Positions 1 through 9,137 of a DNA stretch of 32,894 bases are shown in pieces. The notes below the pieces were generated by a model. The model was given only the letters and a program-made list of their open reading frames with translations. It was not told where the DNA came from and ran no database searches. This DNA is from an uncultured Roseovarius sp. (GTDB lineage Bacteria > Pseudomonadota > Alphaproteobacteria > Rhodobacterales > Rhodobacteraceae): assembly GCF_913057115.1 (NCBI RefSeq), contig NZ_CAJXNN010000037.1:1-32894 (forward strand). Reading direction: 5' to 3'. Position 1 is the first letter of the stretch. Each line of letters begins with the position of its first letter. Position numbers and translations under genes: made by a program.

Positions 1-53
1 AAAAATGCAACAAATTGGTGGGCCGAGGGCGGCCTTGAGGAGCGAGGAACGGG

Positions 54-1658
54 ATGAAACTGCAATCGAAGGCGATTCCGGCATCAGAGGAATTCAAGGC
101 CAACCGCGAGGGGCATCTTGAGGCCTTGCGCGTGGTCGAAGAGGCCGCAGAAATGGCCGCAGCCGGGGGCGGCGAGGCGGCACGCGAGAGGCATTTGAGT
201 CGCGGCAAGATGCTGCCGCGTGAGCGGGTGGCCAATCTGCTGGATCCGGGCAGCCCGTTCTTGGAGGTGGGCGCCACCGCGGCGCATGGGCTTTATGATG
301 GCGCGGCACCCTGTGCGGGCGTGATCGCCGGGGTGGGCCGGGTGCAGGGCCGCGACGTCATGGTGGTTTGCAACGACGCCACGGTGAAGGGTGGCACCTA
401 TTACCCGATGACGGTCAAGAAGCACCTGCGCGCGCAGGAGATTGCCGAGGAATGTCACCTGCCTTGCGTCTATCTGGTGGATAGTGGCGGGGCGAACCTG
501 CCCAACCAAGACGAGGTGTTCCCGGACCGCGACCATTTCGGGCGGATTTTCTATAATCAGGCGCAGATGAGCGCCAAGGGCATTCCGCAGATTGCTGTTG
601 TCATGGGGTCTTGTACCGCGGGCGGGGCCTATGTGCCCGCGATGAGCGATGTGACGATCATTGTCAAAGAGCAGGGCACGATTTTCCTGGCCGGACCGCC
701 CTTGGTGAAGGCCGCCACCGGTGAGGTGGTGAGCGCCGAGGATCTGGGCGGGGGCGATGTGCACACTCGCTTGTCGGGTGTGGCCGATTATCTGGCCGAG
801 GATGATGCACACGCGCTGGCGCTGGCGCGGCGGGCGGTGGGCAATCTGGGGGCGGCGACGGTCCCGGGAGTGCGGTTTGAAAGCCCCGAGGCCCCGGCCT
901 ATGACCCAGAGGAGCTGTTTGGTGTGGTGCCTGCGGACCTGCGCACGCCCTATGACATTCGCGAGGTTATCGCACGGGTTGTCGATGGCTCGCGCTTTGA
1001 CGAGTTCAAGGCGCGGTTTGGCGAAACGCTGGTCTGTGGTTTTGCCCATGTGGAGGGCTGCCCGGTGGGGATTATCGCCAACAATGGCGTGCTATTCAGT
1101 GAGGCGGCGCAGAAGGGCGCGCATTTCGTGGAGCTGTGCAGCCAGCGGCATATCCCCTTGGTCTTCCTCCAAAATATCACCGGCTTCATGGTGGGCCGGA
1201 AATATGAAAACGAAGGCATCGCCCGGCATGGGGCCAAGATGGTGACGGCGGTGGCGACCACCAATGTGCCGAAAGTCACGATGGTTGTGGGCGGCAGTTT
1301 CGGCGCGGGCAACTATGGGATGGCGGGCCGTGCCTATCAGCCGCGCTTTATGTGGTCTTGGCCCAATAGCCGGATTTCGGTGATGGGCGGTGAGCAGGCG
1401 GCGGGCGTTCTGGCCACCGTCAAGCGCGATGCGATTGAGCGTAAGGGCGGCGAATGGTCGGCGGAGGAGGAGGCCGAGTTCAAGCGCCCCACGGTGGAGA
1501 TGTTTGAGCGGCAAAGCCATCCTTTGTATGCCAGCGCGCGCTTGTGGGACGATGGCATTGTCGATCCGCGCAAGAGCCGGGAGGTGTTGAGCCTGAGCCT
1601 TCGGGCGGCGTTGAATGCGCCCATCCAAGACACGCGGTTTGGCGTGTTCCGGATGTGA
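54..1658 (+). CDS. mccB: Methylcrotonyl-CoA carboxylase, carboxyltransferase (beta) subunit
   Basis: This is the carboxyltransferase subunit of 3-methylcrotonyl-CoA carboxylase, which moves CO2 from carboxybiotin on the alpha subunit to 3-methylcrotonyl-CoA in cytoplasmic leucine degradation. At 534 aa it has the usual family length. The carboxyltransferase fold is visible through the segment [10 protein letters not shown], followed by [16 protein letters not shown], which is typical of the MCC beta branch, and through a C-terminal half with [12 protein letters not shown] and [11 protein letters not shown]. The ATG at 54 follows a GAGG-type ribosome site near 44-47. It is followed by a strong hairpin (1684-1736), an NMO-like gene and then mccA, so the two MCC subunits are split. 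The liuB name is equivalent. Propionyl-CoA carboxylase beta is the main alternative, but the HMG-CoA lyase and hydratase downstream favour MCC. Confidence 0.93.
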   Translation: MKLQSKAIPASEEFKANREGHLEALRVVEEAAEMAAAGGGEAARERHLSRGKMLPRERVANLLDPGSPFLEVGATAAHGLYDGAAPCAGVIAGVGRVQGRDVMVVCNDATVKGGTYYPMTVKKHLRAQEIAEECHLPCVYLVDSGGANLPNQDEVFPDRDHFGRIFYNQAQMSAKGIPQIAVVMGSCTAGGAYVPAMSDVTIIVKEQGTIFLAGPPLVKAATGEVVSAEDLGGGDVHTRLSGVADYLAEDDAHALALARRAVGNLGAATVPGVRFESPEAPAYDPEELFGVVPADLRTPYDIREVIARVVDGSRFDEFKARFGETLVCGFAHVEGCPVGIIANNGVLFSEAAQKGAHFVELCSQRHIPLVFLQNITGFMVGRKYENEGIARHGAKMVTAVATTNVPKVTMVVGGSFGAGNYGMAGRAYQPRFMWSWPNSRISVMGGEQAAGVLATVKRDAIERKGGEWSAEEEAEFKRPTVEMFERQSHPLYASARLWDDGIVDPRKSREVLSLSLRAALNAPIQDTRFGVFRM

Positions 1659-1683
1659 GGGGGTACGGCTTGCATATCGAAGG

Positions 1684-1736
1684 CTGGCCCGGCCCGGACG
1701 GCCCCGCCCACCCACCCGCCGCCCGGACCGGGCCAG
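1684..1736 (+). repeat. Long GC-rich inverted repeat between mccB and the NMO-like gene
   Basis: CTGGCCCGGCCCGG (1684-1697) pairs with CCGGACCGGGCCAG (1723-1736) as a 14-bp stem with one mismatch around a 25-base C-rich loop. No T-run follows, so it is not a classic intrinsic terminator. It could stabilise the 3' end of the mccB message or reduce read-through into the next gene; that role is inference. Confidence 0.6.
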
Positions 1737-1752
1737 CGCGGGAGGCTATGCG

Positions 1753-2697
1753 ATGATTGCGACGCGGTTGACCGAGCGCTTTGGGCTGGAGGCCCCGATC
1801 GTCAGCGCGCCGATGGCCATGGCGGCGGGCGGGCGTTTGGCCGGCGCGGTGAGCGAGGCCGGGGGGCTTGGCTTTATCGGCGGGGGCTATTGTGACCCGG
1901 AGTGGATCGCGGCGCAGTTTGGTGAGGCGGGCAATCGGCCTGTCGGCTGCGGCTTTATCACCTGGGCCTTGGATGAGGCCGGTCCGGCCCTCTTTGACAG
2001 TGTTTTGGCGCGTGGGCCTGCCGGAGTGTTTTTGTCCTTTGGTGAGGCCGCGCCTTATGTGGCGCGGGCGCGAGACGCGGGCGTGCCGAGTTTCGTGCAA
2101 GTCCAAGACGTGGCCGGGGCGCGGGCGGCGCGTGATGTGGGCGCCGATGTGATTGTCGCCCAAGGCAGTGAGGCCGGGGGTCATGGGGCCACGCGCGGGA
2201 CCATGAGTTTGGTGCCCGAGGTGGTGGATGCGGTGGGCCGTGACGCGCTGGTTCTGGCCGCGGGCGGGATCGCCGATGGCCGGGGTTTGGCAGCTGCCTT
2301 GATGCTGGGGGCCGATGGTGTGCTGGTGGGCACGCGGTTCTGGGCCGCTGAGGAGGCTTTGGTGGCCGAGGGGTTTCAGCGCGCCGCCGTGGAGGCCACG
2401 GGCGATGCCACGCAGCGGACGAGCCTGCCGGATGTGGCGCGGGGGCTGGATTGGCCTGCGCCTTTTACCATTCGCACCCTGCGCAATGCTTGGGTTCGTG
2501 AATGGGAGACTGTTCCGGGCGGGCCTGCGAGCGATGAAGCGCGGGGGGCTTATGCCCGGGCCGTGGCGGAGGGTGACCCTGATGGTGCGCCGGCGATTGC
2601 CGGGGAGGCCGTTGGGTTGATCCATGGGGTGCGGCCTGCGGCACAGATTGTCGAGGCGATGATGCAAGAGGCGCGGGTGGCGCTGGGCCGGTGGTGA
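1753..2697 (+). CDS. Nitronate monooxygenase / NAD(P)H-dependent flavin oxidoreductase family protein
   Basis: This 314-aa protein looks like an FMN-dependent TIM-barrel enzyme of the nitronate monooxygenase (2-nitropropane dioxygenase) family. Visible family features are PIVSAPMAMAAGG near the N-terminus, the QGSEAGGHG motif near the middle that contacts flavin and carries the family histidine, AAGGIADGRG, and GADGVLVGTRF in the phosphate-binding part of the barrel. The ATG at 1753 was chosen because it is preceded by GGGAGG and gives the usual N-terminus, whereas an in-frame upstream extension would run through the hairpin. It lies between mccB and mccA, so it is probably cotranscribed with leucine catabolism. 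Nitronates are not part of that pathway and the real substrate is unknown. An enoyl reductase-like or other flavin oxidoreductase activity is possible. Confidence 0.85.
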   Translation: MIATRLTERFGLEAPIVSAPMAMAAGGRLAGAVSEAGGLGFIGGGYCDPEWIAAQFGEAGNRPVGCGFITWALDEAGPALFDSVLARGPAGVFLSFGEAAPYVARARDAGVPSFVQVQDVAGARAARDVGADVIVAQGSEAGGHGATRGTMSLVPEVVDAVGRDALVLAAGGIADGRGLAAALMLGADGVLVGTRFWAAEEALVAEGFQRAAVEATGDATQRTSLPDVARGLDWPAPFTIRTLRNAWVREWETVPGGPASDEARGAYARAVAEGDPDGAPAIAGEAVGLIHGVRPAAQIVEAMMQEARVALGRW

Positions 2698-2741
2698 GCG
2701 TGGCCCGTTTGATCGAGCCGGTGGTGGCTTTGGTGGGCGTT

Positions 2742-2778
2742 GGAGGCCTCCGGCGGGAGTATTTTGGGAAAGATGAAG
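2742..2778 (+). repeat. Interspersed roseobacter-type intergenic repeat, copy A
   Basis: The segment begins with the perfect palindrome GGAGGCCTCC (2742-2751) and continues through CGGCGGGAGTATTTTGGGAA to AGATGAAG. Its reverse complement matches the element at 29655-29675 at 16 of 19 bases (CTTC-TCT--CCCAAAATA core). I recall elements of this kind as common between genes in Rhodobacteraceae. It lies in frame upstream of mccA, which argues against the longer start at 2740. Confidence 0.55.
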
Positions 2779-2814
2779 CAGGGCGAAACGGCCTTTGCGG
2801 ATGGGAGAGACGAG

Positions 2815-4764
2815 ATGTTTGACACGATCCTGATTGCCAACCGGGGGGAGATTGCCTGTCGGGTGATGGAGACCGCGCGGGCTATGGGTGTGCGCGTGGT
2901 GGCGGTTTATTCGGATGCGGATCGGGGGGCGAAACATGTGCAGATGGCCGATGTGGCGGTACATATCGGTGGCTCGGCGCCCTCGGAGAGTTACTTGCGG
3001 GGGGAGGCGATTATCGCTGCGGCCAAAGAAACCGGGGCGCAGGGGATTCATCCCGGCTATGGGTTCTTGTCGGAGAACCCGGAGTTCGTGGCTGCCGTGG
3101 AGGCGGCGGGGCTTACCTTTATCGGACCTTCGGCAGAGGCCATTCGCGCCATGGGCCTTAAGGATGCGGCAAAGGCATTGATGGAGAAGGCAGGCGTGCC
3201 GGTGGTGCCGGGCTATCACGGGACAAATCAGGGTGCCGCCTATCTGGCCGAGCAGGCCGAGGCAATTGGCTATCCGGTGTTGATCAAGGCCGTGGCGGGC
3301 GGTGGCGGCAAGGGGATGCGCCTTGTGGAGCGTCCGGAGGAGTTTGCCGATGCTTTGGCGTCTGCCCAGGGGGAGGCGGCGACGGCCTTTGGCAATTCTG
3401 ATGTGTTGATTGAGAAATTCGTGCAGCAGCCGCGCCACATTGAGGTGCAGGTGTTTGGCGATGGGCAGAGTGCTGTGCATTTGTTCGAGCGGGATTGTTC
3501 GTTGCAACGGCGGCATCAGAAAGTGATTGAGGAGGCCCCGGCACCGGGGATGACCGAGGAGATGCGCGCGGCCATGGGTGACGCGGCGGTGCGCGCGGCG
3601 GAGGCCATTGGTTATAAAGGTGCTGGAACGGTTGAGTTTATCGTGGATGGCAGCGGTGGGCTACGCCCCGACGGCTTTTGGTTCATGGAGATGAACACCC
3701 GGCTTCAGGTGGAGCACCCGGTGACCGAGGCCATTACCGGCGTTGACCTTGTGGAATGGCAATTGCGCGTGGCCAGTGGCGAGGGCTTGCCCACGGGCCA
3801 AGAGGAGTTGCAGATTACCGGCCATGCCTTCGAGGCGCGGCTTTATGCCGAGGACGTGCCGAAGGGGTTTTTGCCCGCCACGGGGCGTTTGGCGCATCTG
3901 GCGTTTCCCGAAGGCGCGCGGTCGGACAGTGGCGTGCGGACCGGCGACGAGATCTCACCGTTCTACGATCCGATGATCGCCAAGTTGATCACGCATGGGC
4001 CCAGTCGTGCAGCCGCCCTGCGCAAGCTGTCGCGGGCTTTGGAACGCTGCGAGGTGGCCGGGACGGTGACCAATCTGGCTTTTCTGGGGGCTTTGGCGGG
4101 ACATGAAGGTTTTGCCAAGGGCGAGGTGGATACCGGGCTGATTGCCCGTGATCTGGAGGCGCTGGTCGTCGCCCCACAGGCGCGGGCGCATGAGGTGGCT
4201 TTGGCCGGTTTGGCAGCACTTGGGCTTCTGGAGGCGCAGGCTCCGGCGACTGGCTTTGCCCTGTGGACGCCGCTCCGTCGGGCGGTGCAGTTGCGCCATG
4301 AGGGCGAGGAGTTGAGCGTTTACGTCCACAGTCACGGCGCGGAGGCGCATGACGTTGAAGTGGGTGATGAGGTGATCACCGCGCGTCGCGTCGGTGGCCG
4401 CTGGATGCTGGGTGATCAGGTGGCCCCGGACGTGGCGGTGACCGGTGACCTCGTGACGGTCTTTTCTCAATATGGGCTGGCCTTTGAGGTTATCGACCCG
4501 CTGGCACGCGATGCCATGGCCGGTGGCGATATGGACCTGATCGAAGCGCCGATGCCGGGGCTGGTGAAAGCGGTTTTGGCGCAGCCGGGGCAGAAGGTGG
4601 CCGAGGGCGACAGGCTTGCCGTGTTGGAGGCCATGAAGATGGAACATTCGCTTTTGGCGGCGCGCGATGGCACGGTCGAGGCGGTCTTGGTCGAGGAGGG
4701 CGCACAGGTGGAGGCCGGTGCGGCGCTGATCAAGCTGGCTGAGGAAGGGGAGGCTGCGGCATGA
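2815..4764 (+). CDS. mccA: Methylcrotonyl-CoA carboxylase, biotin carboxylase/BCCP (alpha) subunit
   Basis: This is the biotin-bearing alpha subunit, which carboxylates its own biotin with ATP and bicarbonate and passes the carboxyl group to MccB. The 649-aa chain has an N-terminal biotin carboxylase domain (residues about 1-450) with GIHPGYGFLSEN, the ATP-grasp glycine loop GGGGKGM at about 162-168 and FMEMNTRLQVEHPVTE. A linker region follows, and a C-terminal biotinyl domain carries EAMKMEH with biotin on K608. The start at 2815 gives MFDTILIANRGEIA, the normal N-terminus, behind GGGAGA. An upstream in-frame ATG at 2740 would translate an intergenic repeat and was rejected. The gene overlaps the GST gene by ATGA. 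BirA at 26333 is the likely enzyme that biotinylates it. Confidence 0.93.
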   Translation: MFDTILIANRGEIACRVMETARAMGVRVVAVYSDADRGAKHVQMADVAVHIGGSAPSESYLRGEAIIAAAKETGAQGIHPGYGFLSENPEFVAAVEAAGLTFIGPSAEAIRAMGLKDAAKALMEKAGVPVVPGYHGTNQGAAYLAEQAEAIGYPVLIKAVAGGGGKGMRLVERPEEFADALASAQGEAATAFGNSDVLIEKFVQQPRHIEVQVFGDGQSAVHLFERDCSLQRRHQKVIEEAPAPGMTEEMRAAMGDAAVRAAEAIGYKGAGTVEFIVDGSGGLRPDGFWFMEMNTRLQVEHPVTEAITGVDLVEWQLRVASGEGLPTGQEELQITGHAFEARLYAEDVPKGFLPATGRLAHLAFPEGARSDSGVRTGDEISPFYDPMIAKLITHGPSRAAALRKLSRALERCEVAGTVTNLAFLGALAGHEGFAKGEVDTGLIARDLEALVVAPQARAHEVALAGLAALGLLEAQAPATGFALWTPLRRAVQLRHEGEELSVYVHSHGAEAHDVEVGDEVITARRVGGRWMLGDQVAPDVAVTGDLVTVFSQYGLAFEVIDPLARDAMAGGDMDLIEAPMPGLVKAVLAQPGQKVAEGDRLAVLEAMKMEHSLLAARDGTVEAVLVEEGAQVEAGAALIKLAEEGEAAA

Positions 4765-5429
4765 TTACGCTGCACCATGTTCCACAAAGCCGGTCCATGC
4801 GGGTTTTGTGGTTGCTCCATGAATTGGAGGTTGGGTTTCAAGTGGTTGAACATGCCTTTGACCGAAGCCTTCGAGAGCCGGAATTCCGGAGCCTGTCGCC
4901 TGCGGGGCGCGTGCCTGCGCTTGAGATCGAGGGCGAGCGGATGTTCGAATCCGGGGCCATGGTGGAATACCTTTGCGAGCGGTTCCCTGAGCGCGGCATG
5001 GGGCGCGCGCCGGGGGATATGGACCGGATGGCCTGGCTGGTTTGGGTGCATTTTGCCGAGACAGTGAGCCAGCATGTCGCGGCGCTGACCCAGCAGCACA
5101 TAATACTGTACGAAGACGAGATGCGCAGCCCGATCATCATGCAGCTGGAGGCGGCGCGCCTGCGCAAGTGTTACGAGGCGATCGAGGCGCGGCTGTCGAC
5201 CCCGGTGGAGAACCGCGACTACCTTTTGACCAGCGGGTTTTCGGCTTGCGATATCGCGGTGGGGCAGGCGGTGTATATGGCGCAGCGGTTCGCGAGGTTG
5301 GAGGGCTTTCCGGAAGTGCAGGCTTGGTATGCGCGGATCACCGAGCGGGACAGCTTTATCAAAAGCCTGCCGGGACCGGAGAGCGCGTTGATTTTCGAAC
5401 AGGATTTTTATGAGGCTTGGGATGGCTGA
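4761..5429 (+). CDS. Glutathione S-transferase family protein
   Basis: This 222-aa protein has the two-domain GST layout. The N-terminal thioredoxin-like half has MITLHHVPQSRSMRV with candidate catalytic serines in SRS, the cis-proline segment GRVPALEI, and FESGAMVEYL, whose ES pair binds the glutathione gamma-glutamyl group in this family. The second half is the all-helical domain with FSACDIAVGQAVYM, the usual N-capping aspartate motif. It starts inside the mccA stop codon (ATGA) and overlaps the HMG-CoA lyase start, so it is clearly part of the operon. Its substrate is unknown. A role in detoxifying reactive acyl-CoA or enoyl intermediates is possible but is inference only. Cytoplasmic; no signal peptide is seen. 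Confidence 0.88.
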   Translation: MITLHHVPQSRSMRVLWLLHELEVGFQVVEHAFDRSLREPEFRSLSPAGRVPALEIEGERMFESGAMVEYLCERFPERGMGRAPGDMDRMAWLVWVHFAETVSQHVAALTQQHIILYEDEMRSPIIMQLEAARLRKCYEAIEARLSTPVENRDYLLTSGFSACDIAVGQAVYMAQRFARLEGFPEVQAWYARITERDSFIKSLPGPESALIFEQDFYEAWDG

Positions 5430-6276
5430 GCGTGTCGAGATATTCGAGGTAGGCCCGCGCGACGGGTTGCAGAACGAAGCGCGGCAAATTTCCACGGCGG
5501 AAAAGATCGCCTTGGTGGATTGCCTGAGTGGGGCAGGCTTTGCGCGGATCGAAGTGGCGAGTTTCGTCAGCCCCAAGTGGGTGCCGCAAATGGCCGATAG
5601 CGCTGAGGTGTTGGCCGGGATTACCCGTGTGCCGGGCGTGTCTTATGCGGCATTGACGCCGAACATGCGCGGCTTTGAGGGGGCGGTGGCTGCGAAGGCC
5701 GACGAGGTGGCGATTTTCGGGTCGGCTTCGGAAGGGTTTTCCCGCGCCAATATCAACGCGACGATTGCGGAAAGCCTTGAGCGGTTTGCGCCGGTTATGG
5801 AGGCGGCCGAGGGGGCTGGGATTCCGGTGCGCGGCTATGTGTCTTGTGTGACGGACTGCCCGTATGATGGTGAGGTGCCGCCAGAGGATGTGGCGCGTGT
5901 GGCCGGGGCCCTTTTCGAGATGGGCTGTTACGAGGTGAGCCTTGGCGACACCATCGGGCGGGGACGGCCCGAGCGGGTGGATGCGATGTTGGCAGCGGTG
6001 TTGGAGGTTGTTCCGGCCGAGCGATTGGCCGGGCATTTCCATGATACGGCTGGGCGCGCTTTGGACAATATCGAGGCGTCACTGGCAAGAGGCTTGCGTG
6101 TGTTCGACGCGGCTGTCGGTGGATTGGGCGGTTGCCCTTATGCGCCGGGTGCTGCGGGCAATGTGGCGACCGAAGCAGTGCATGATCGGCTGATCGCGCT
6201 GGGCTATGAAACCGGGTTGGACCGGGATGTCTTGGACAAGGCAGCAGAGATGGCGCGGGCCATGCGGGCCGGGTGA
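5422..6276 (+). CDS. Hydroxymethylglutaryl-CoA lyase
   Basis: This enzyme cleaves 3-hydroxy-3-methylglutaryl-CoA to acetoacetate and acetyl-CoA, the last step of leucine breakdown. The protein is a DRE-TIM barrel of about 284 aa. It starts with EIFEVGPRDGLQNE, has SLGDTIGRG and GHFHDTAGRALDNI, which hold metal-binding histidines, and ends with the signature GGLGGCPYAPGAAGN containing the catalytic cysteine. I prefer ATG 5422 to the in-frame ATG 5410, because 5422 gives the usual MAERVEIFEVGPRDG start and has GAGG upstream. It overlaps the GST gene by 8 bases. Its stop codon lies inside a perfect palindrome at 6274-6301. Symbols in use include liuE and mvaB. Confidence 0.94.
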   Translation: MAERVEIFEVGPRDGLQNEARQISTAEKIALVDCLSGAGFARIEVASFVSPKWVPQMADSAEVLAGITRVPGVSYAALTPNMRGFEGAVAAKADEVAIFGSASEGFSRANINATIAESLERFAPVMEAAEGAGIPVRGYVSCVTDCPYDGEVPPEDVARVAGALFEMGCYEVSLGDTIGRGRPERVDAMLAAVLEVVPAERLAGHFHDTAGRALDNIEASLARGLRVFDAAVGGLGGCPYAPGAAGNVATEAVHDRLIALGYETGLDRDVLDKAAEMARAMRAG

Positions 6277-6320
6277 CAAGAATTTTCGAAAATTCTTGTC
6301 AAAATTCTTGCAAGAATTTT
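6274..6320. repeat. Array of four alternating copies of the 10-mer CAAGAATTTT
   Basis: Two perfect palindromes lie end to end. The first (6274-6301, 28 bp) has arms TGACAAGAATTTTC and its complement, and includes the HMG-CoA lyase stop. The second (6301-6320, 20 bp) is AAAATTCTTGCAAGAATTTT. The 10-mer lies at 6277-6286 (+), 6289-6298 (-), 6301-6310 (-) and 6311-6320 (+). It stands out by its low GC. It could be an operator, an RNA hairpin or a small interspersed repeat. It lies just before the ribosome site of the hydratase gene. Confidence 0.75.
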
Positions 6321-6336
6321 GGCACGGGAGAGGGTG

Positions 6337-7119
6337 ATGAGCGAGACAATCAGAATTAAGCGCGATGCGCGGGGTGTGGCGACGCTTTGGTTGGCGCGGC
6401 CGGAGAAGCACAACGCCATGTCGGCGCAAATGATCGCGGAACTGCATGGGGCGGCCGAGGCGCTTGGCGCGGATGAAACCGTGCGGGTAGTCGTGTTGGC
6501 CGCCGAGGGCAAATCGTTTTGTGCCGGCGGCGATCTGGGCTGGATGCGAGAGCAGTTCGAGGCGGAGCCTGAGGTGAGGTCCTCCGAAGCGGCGAAACTG
6601 GCGCATATGTTGCAGGCACTCAATACGATGCCGAAACCTCTGATCGGCCGCATTCAAGGCAATGCTTTTGGTGGTGGCGTGGGTTTGGCAAGTGTCTGCG
6701 ACGTGGCGATTGGTGCGGACAGCATCCTCATGGGGCTGACCGAGACGCGGCTGGGCCTGATTCCGGCGACCATTGGCCCATATGTCTGTGCGCGCATGGG
6801 CGAGGCCAAGGCGCGGCGGGTTTTCATGTCGGGGCGCCGGTTTGGCGCGGCGGAGGCGGTTGAGTTGCAGCTTTTGGCCCGCATTGTCCCCGCACAGGCG
6901 CTGGACGATGCGGTGGAGGCAGAAGTAACGCCCTATTTGGAATGCGCACCTGGCGCGGTCGCCCGCTCGAAGGCCTTGCTGCGGCACATGGGGCCACAGA
7001 TTGACGACGAATTGATTGCCCACACGGTCGCGGAACTGGCGAAATGCTGGGAGGGAGAGGAGGCCCCCGAAGGAATCGGGGCTTTCTTTGACAAGCGAAA
7101 GCCAAGCTGGGGAAGCTGA
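6337..7119 (+). CDS. Enoyl-CoA hydratase family protein, probable 3-methylglutaconyl-CoA hydratase
   Basis: This 260-aa crotonase-fold protein most likely hydrates 3-methylglutaconyl-CoA to HMG-CoA, supplying the lyase encoded just upstream. Family landmarks are GKSFCAGGDLGWM (oxyanion-hole segment), NAFGGGVGLASVCDVAIG and the downstream glutamate segment TETRLGLIPATIGPYV; the last two resemble LiuC/AtuE-type hydratases. ATG 6337 has GGGAGAGGG just upstream. A TTG at 6319 would start inside the palindromic array and was rejected. The reaction completes the MCC-hydratase-lyase sequence in this cluster, so the substrate assignment rests on both motif and context. A general enoyl-CoA hydratase is the alternative. 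The gene is followed by a 265-base gap before nuoA. Confidence 0.88.
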   Translation: MSETIRIKRDARGVATLWLARPEKHNAMSAQMIAELHGAAEALGADETVRVVVLAAEGKSFCAGGDLGWMREQFEAEPEVRSSEAAKLAHMLQALNTMPKPLIGRIQGNAFGGGVGLASVCDVAIGADSILMGLTETRLGLIPATIGPYVCARMGEAKARRVFMSGRRFGAAEAVELQLLARIVPAQALDDAVEAEVTPYLECAPGAVARSKALLRHMGPQIDDELIAHTVAELAKCWEGEEAPEGIGAFFDKRKPSWGS

Positions 7120-7384
7120 CCCTGCCGAAATCGGGGGATGACAGGCCAGAGAATCGCTCTAATCTCGGGTCTATGGAAGACGTGTCCACGGATCGCGGCA
7201 TGCAGAGAATACACCTGCAAGAGCAAAAATGCATACCAGTGCATACAATTCAGGGAGTGCGACCCCTTCACATCTTTGAATGTGTCTGCCGTTGGTTGAC
7301 CCCAACGGGGGGCAGGGGTAAACCGTGGAACGTGAATGCAGCCATTTTGATGTGCGCAAGCGCGCGCATGGAAGGAGCCACCCC
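7120..7384 (+). promoter_or_regulatory. Leader region upstream of nuoA (candidate nuo promoter/operator)
   Basis: This 265-base gap separates leucine catabolism from the nuo operon and should contain the nuo promoter. Visible elements are a 10-bp tandem repeat (GCATACCAGT, GCATACAATT, 7231-7250) whose second copy contains a -10-like TACAAT (7244-7249), and an inverted repeat CCGTTGG/CCAACGG (7289-7295/7302-7308) inside a larger imperfect hairpin 7286-7315 whose loop reads TTGACC. I see no convincing -35 at standard spacing from TACAAT, which would fit activator-dependent transcription. The short open frame at 7173-7400 has no family features and I do not call it. Confidence 0.35.
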
Positions 7385-8274
<890 letters not shown>

Positions 8275-8328
8275 GGCGTGCCAATTTTGCGACGTGCCCG
8301 CCGAGCGGCGCGCGAAAGGACGAAGACG

Positions 8329-8937
8329 ATGAGCAACGCGCTGAAGGAACTGGGTGCGCATATCGAGGCCAAGCGGCCCGACTGCGTTCTGTCATGGGAC
8401 GTGACCCGTGGCGAATTGAATGTGACCGTGGCCCTGCCGAATATCGTGGGGCTGGTGGAGTTCCTGAAGACTGACGCCACCTGCCGGTTCACGACGCTGG
8501 TGGATATCACCGGCGTGGATTACCCAGAACGCGCCAAGCGGTTCGACGTGGTCTATCACTTCCTGAGCATGTATCAGAACCAACGCATTCGCCTGCGGGT
8601 CGCCTGCCGCGAGGAAGATATGGTGCCCTCGATCACCGGCATCCATCCGAGCGCCAATTGGTTCGAGCGAGAAGTTTTCGACATGTTCGGCATCCTGTTC
8701 ACCGGGCATCCGGACCTGCGGCGTATCCTGACGGACTATGGTTTCCGGGGGTATCCGCTGCGCAAGGATTTCCCGACCACGGGCTATACCGAGGTGCGCT
8801 ATGACGAGGTGCAAAAGCGGGTGGTTTATGAACCCGTGAGCCTTGTTCAGGAATACCGGCAGTTTGATTTCATGTCGCCATGGGAGGGTGCGGAGTACAT
8901 CCTACCGGGTGATGAGAAGACGGAAGATGCGAAGTAA
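8329..8937 (+). CDS. nuoC: NADH-quinone oxidoreductase subunit C
   Basis: NuoC (30-kDa subunit) is part of the Q module of the peripheral arm and pairs with NuoD. The 202-aa chain contains the family segment [20 protein letters not shown] followed by [19 protein letters not shown], and ends with [21 protein letters not shown]. It is separate from nuoD here, not fused as in Escherichia coli. ATG 8329 has GAAAGGA upstream. An in-frame extension to 8278 is Arg-rich and unsupported. Confidence 0.95.
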   Translation: MSNALKELGAHIEAKRPDCVLSWDVTRGELNVTVALPNIVGLVEFLKTDATCRFTTLVDITGVDYPERAKRFDVVYHFLSMYQNQRIRLRVACREEDMVPSITGIHPSANWFEREVFDMFGILFTGHPDLRRILTDYGFRGYPLRKDFPTTGYTEVRYDEVQKRVVYEPVSLVQEYRQFDFMSPWEGAEYILPGDEKTEDAK

Positions 8938-8966
8938 GCGCAATGGTTTAGGGACTAGGTAACGCG

Positions 8967-9137
8967 ATGATCTGGCTTATTCTTCTTTCAGTGGCCTTCG
9001 TAGTGCCCTTCTGGAAGTTGCTGCCGCACTATGGCATCGCCAGCCCTTGGGCGCTTGTGGCGATCTTGCCCGTCGGGGCATTGATCCTGCTTTATATCAT
9101 GGCCTTCGGGGCCAAGCGGAAAGGAGGCCCGGCATGA
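8967..9137 (+). CDS. Small two-TM membrane protein, first of a tandem pair (nuoC-nuoD interval)
   Basis: This is a 56-residue frame, not a named family to me. It begins MIWLILLSVAFVVPFWKLLP, has a short polar turn, a second hydrophobic segment ALVAILPVGALILLYIMAF, and a basic end AKRKGGPA. It is therefore probably a helical hairpin in the inner membrane. Ungapped by-hand alignment with the next gene gives 28 identities over 56 positions, including PFWKLLP, P-GAL and MAF, which supports it as a real gene. It ends in an ATGA overlap with that gene. Function unknown; position suggests a Complex I link. The start lies 29 bases after nuoC with only a weak ribosome site (GGGACTAGGTAA). Confidence 0.75.
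   Translation: MIWLILLSVAFVVPFWKLLPHYGIASPWALVAILPVGALILLYIMAFGAKRKGGPA

Noticed and set aside
2740..2814. In-frame extension of mccA upstream to ATG 2740
   Set aside because: The extension translates an interspersed repeat; ATG 2815 has the ribosome site and the conserved N-terminus.
1480..3516. Long minus-strand open frame (678 codons) opposite the NMO-like gene and mccA
   Set aside because: Its product is His/Arg/Pro-rich with no domain, as expected of an antisense frame in high-GC DNA, and it covers clear plus-strand genes.
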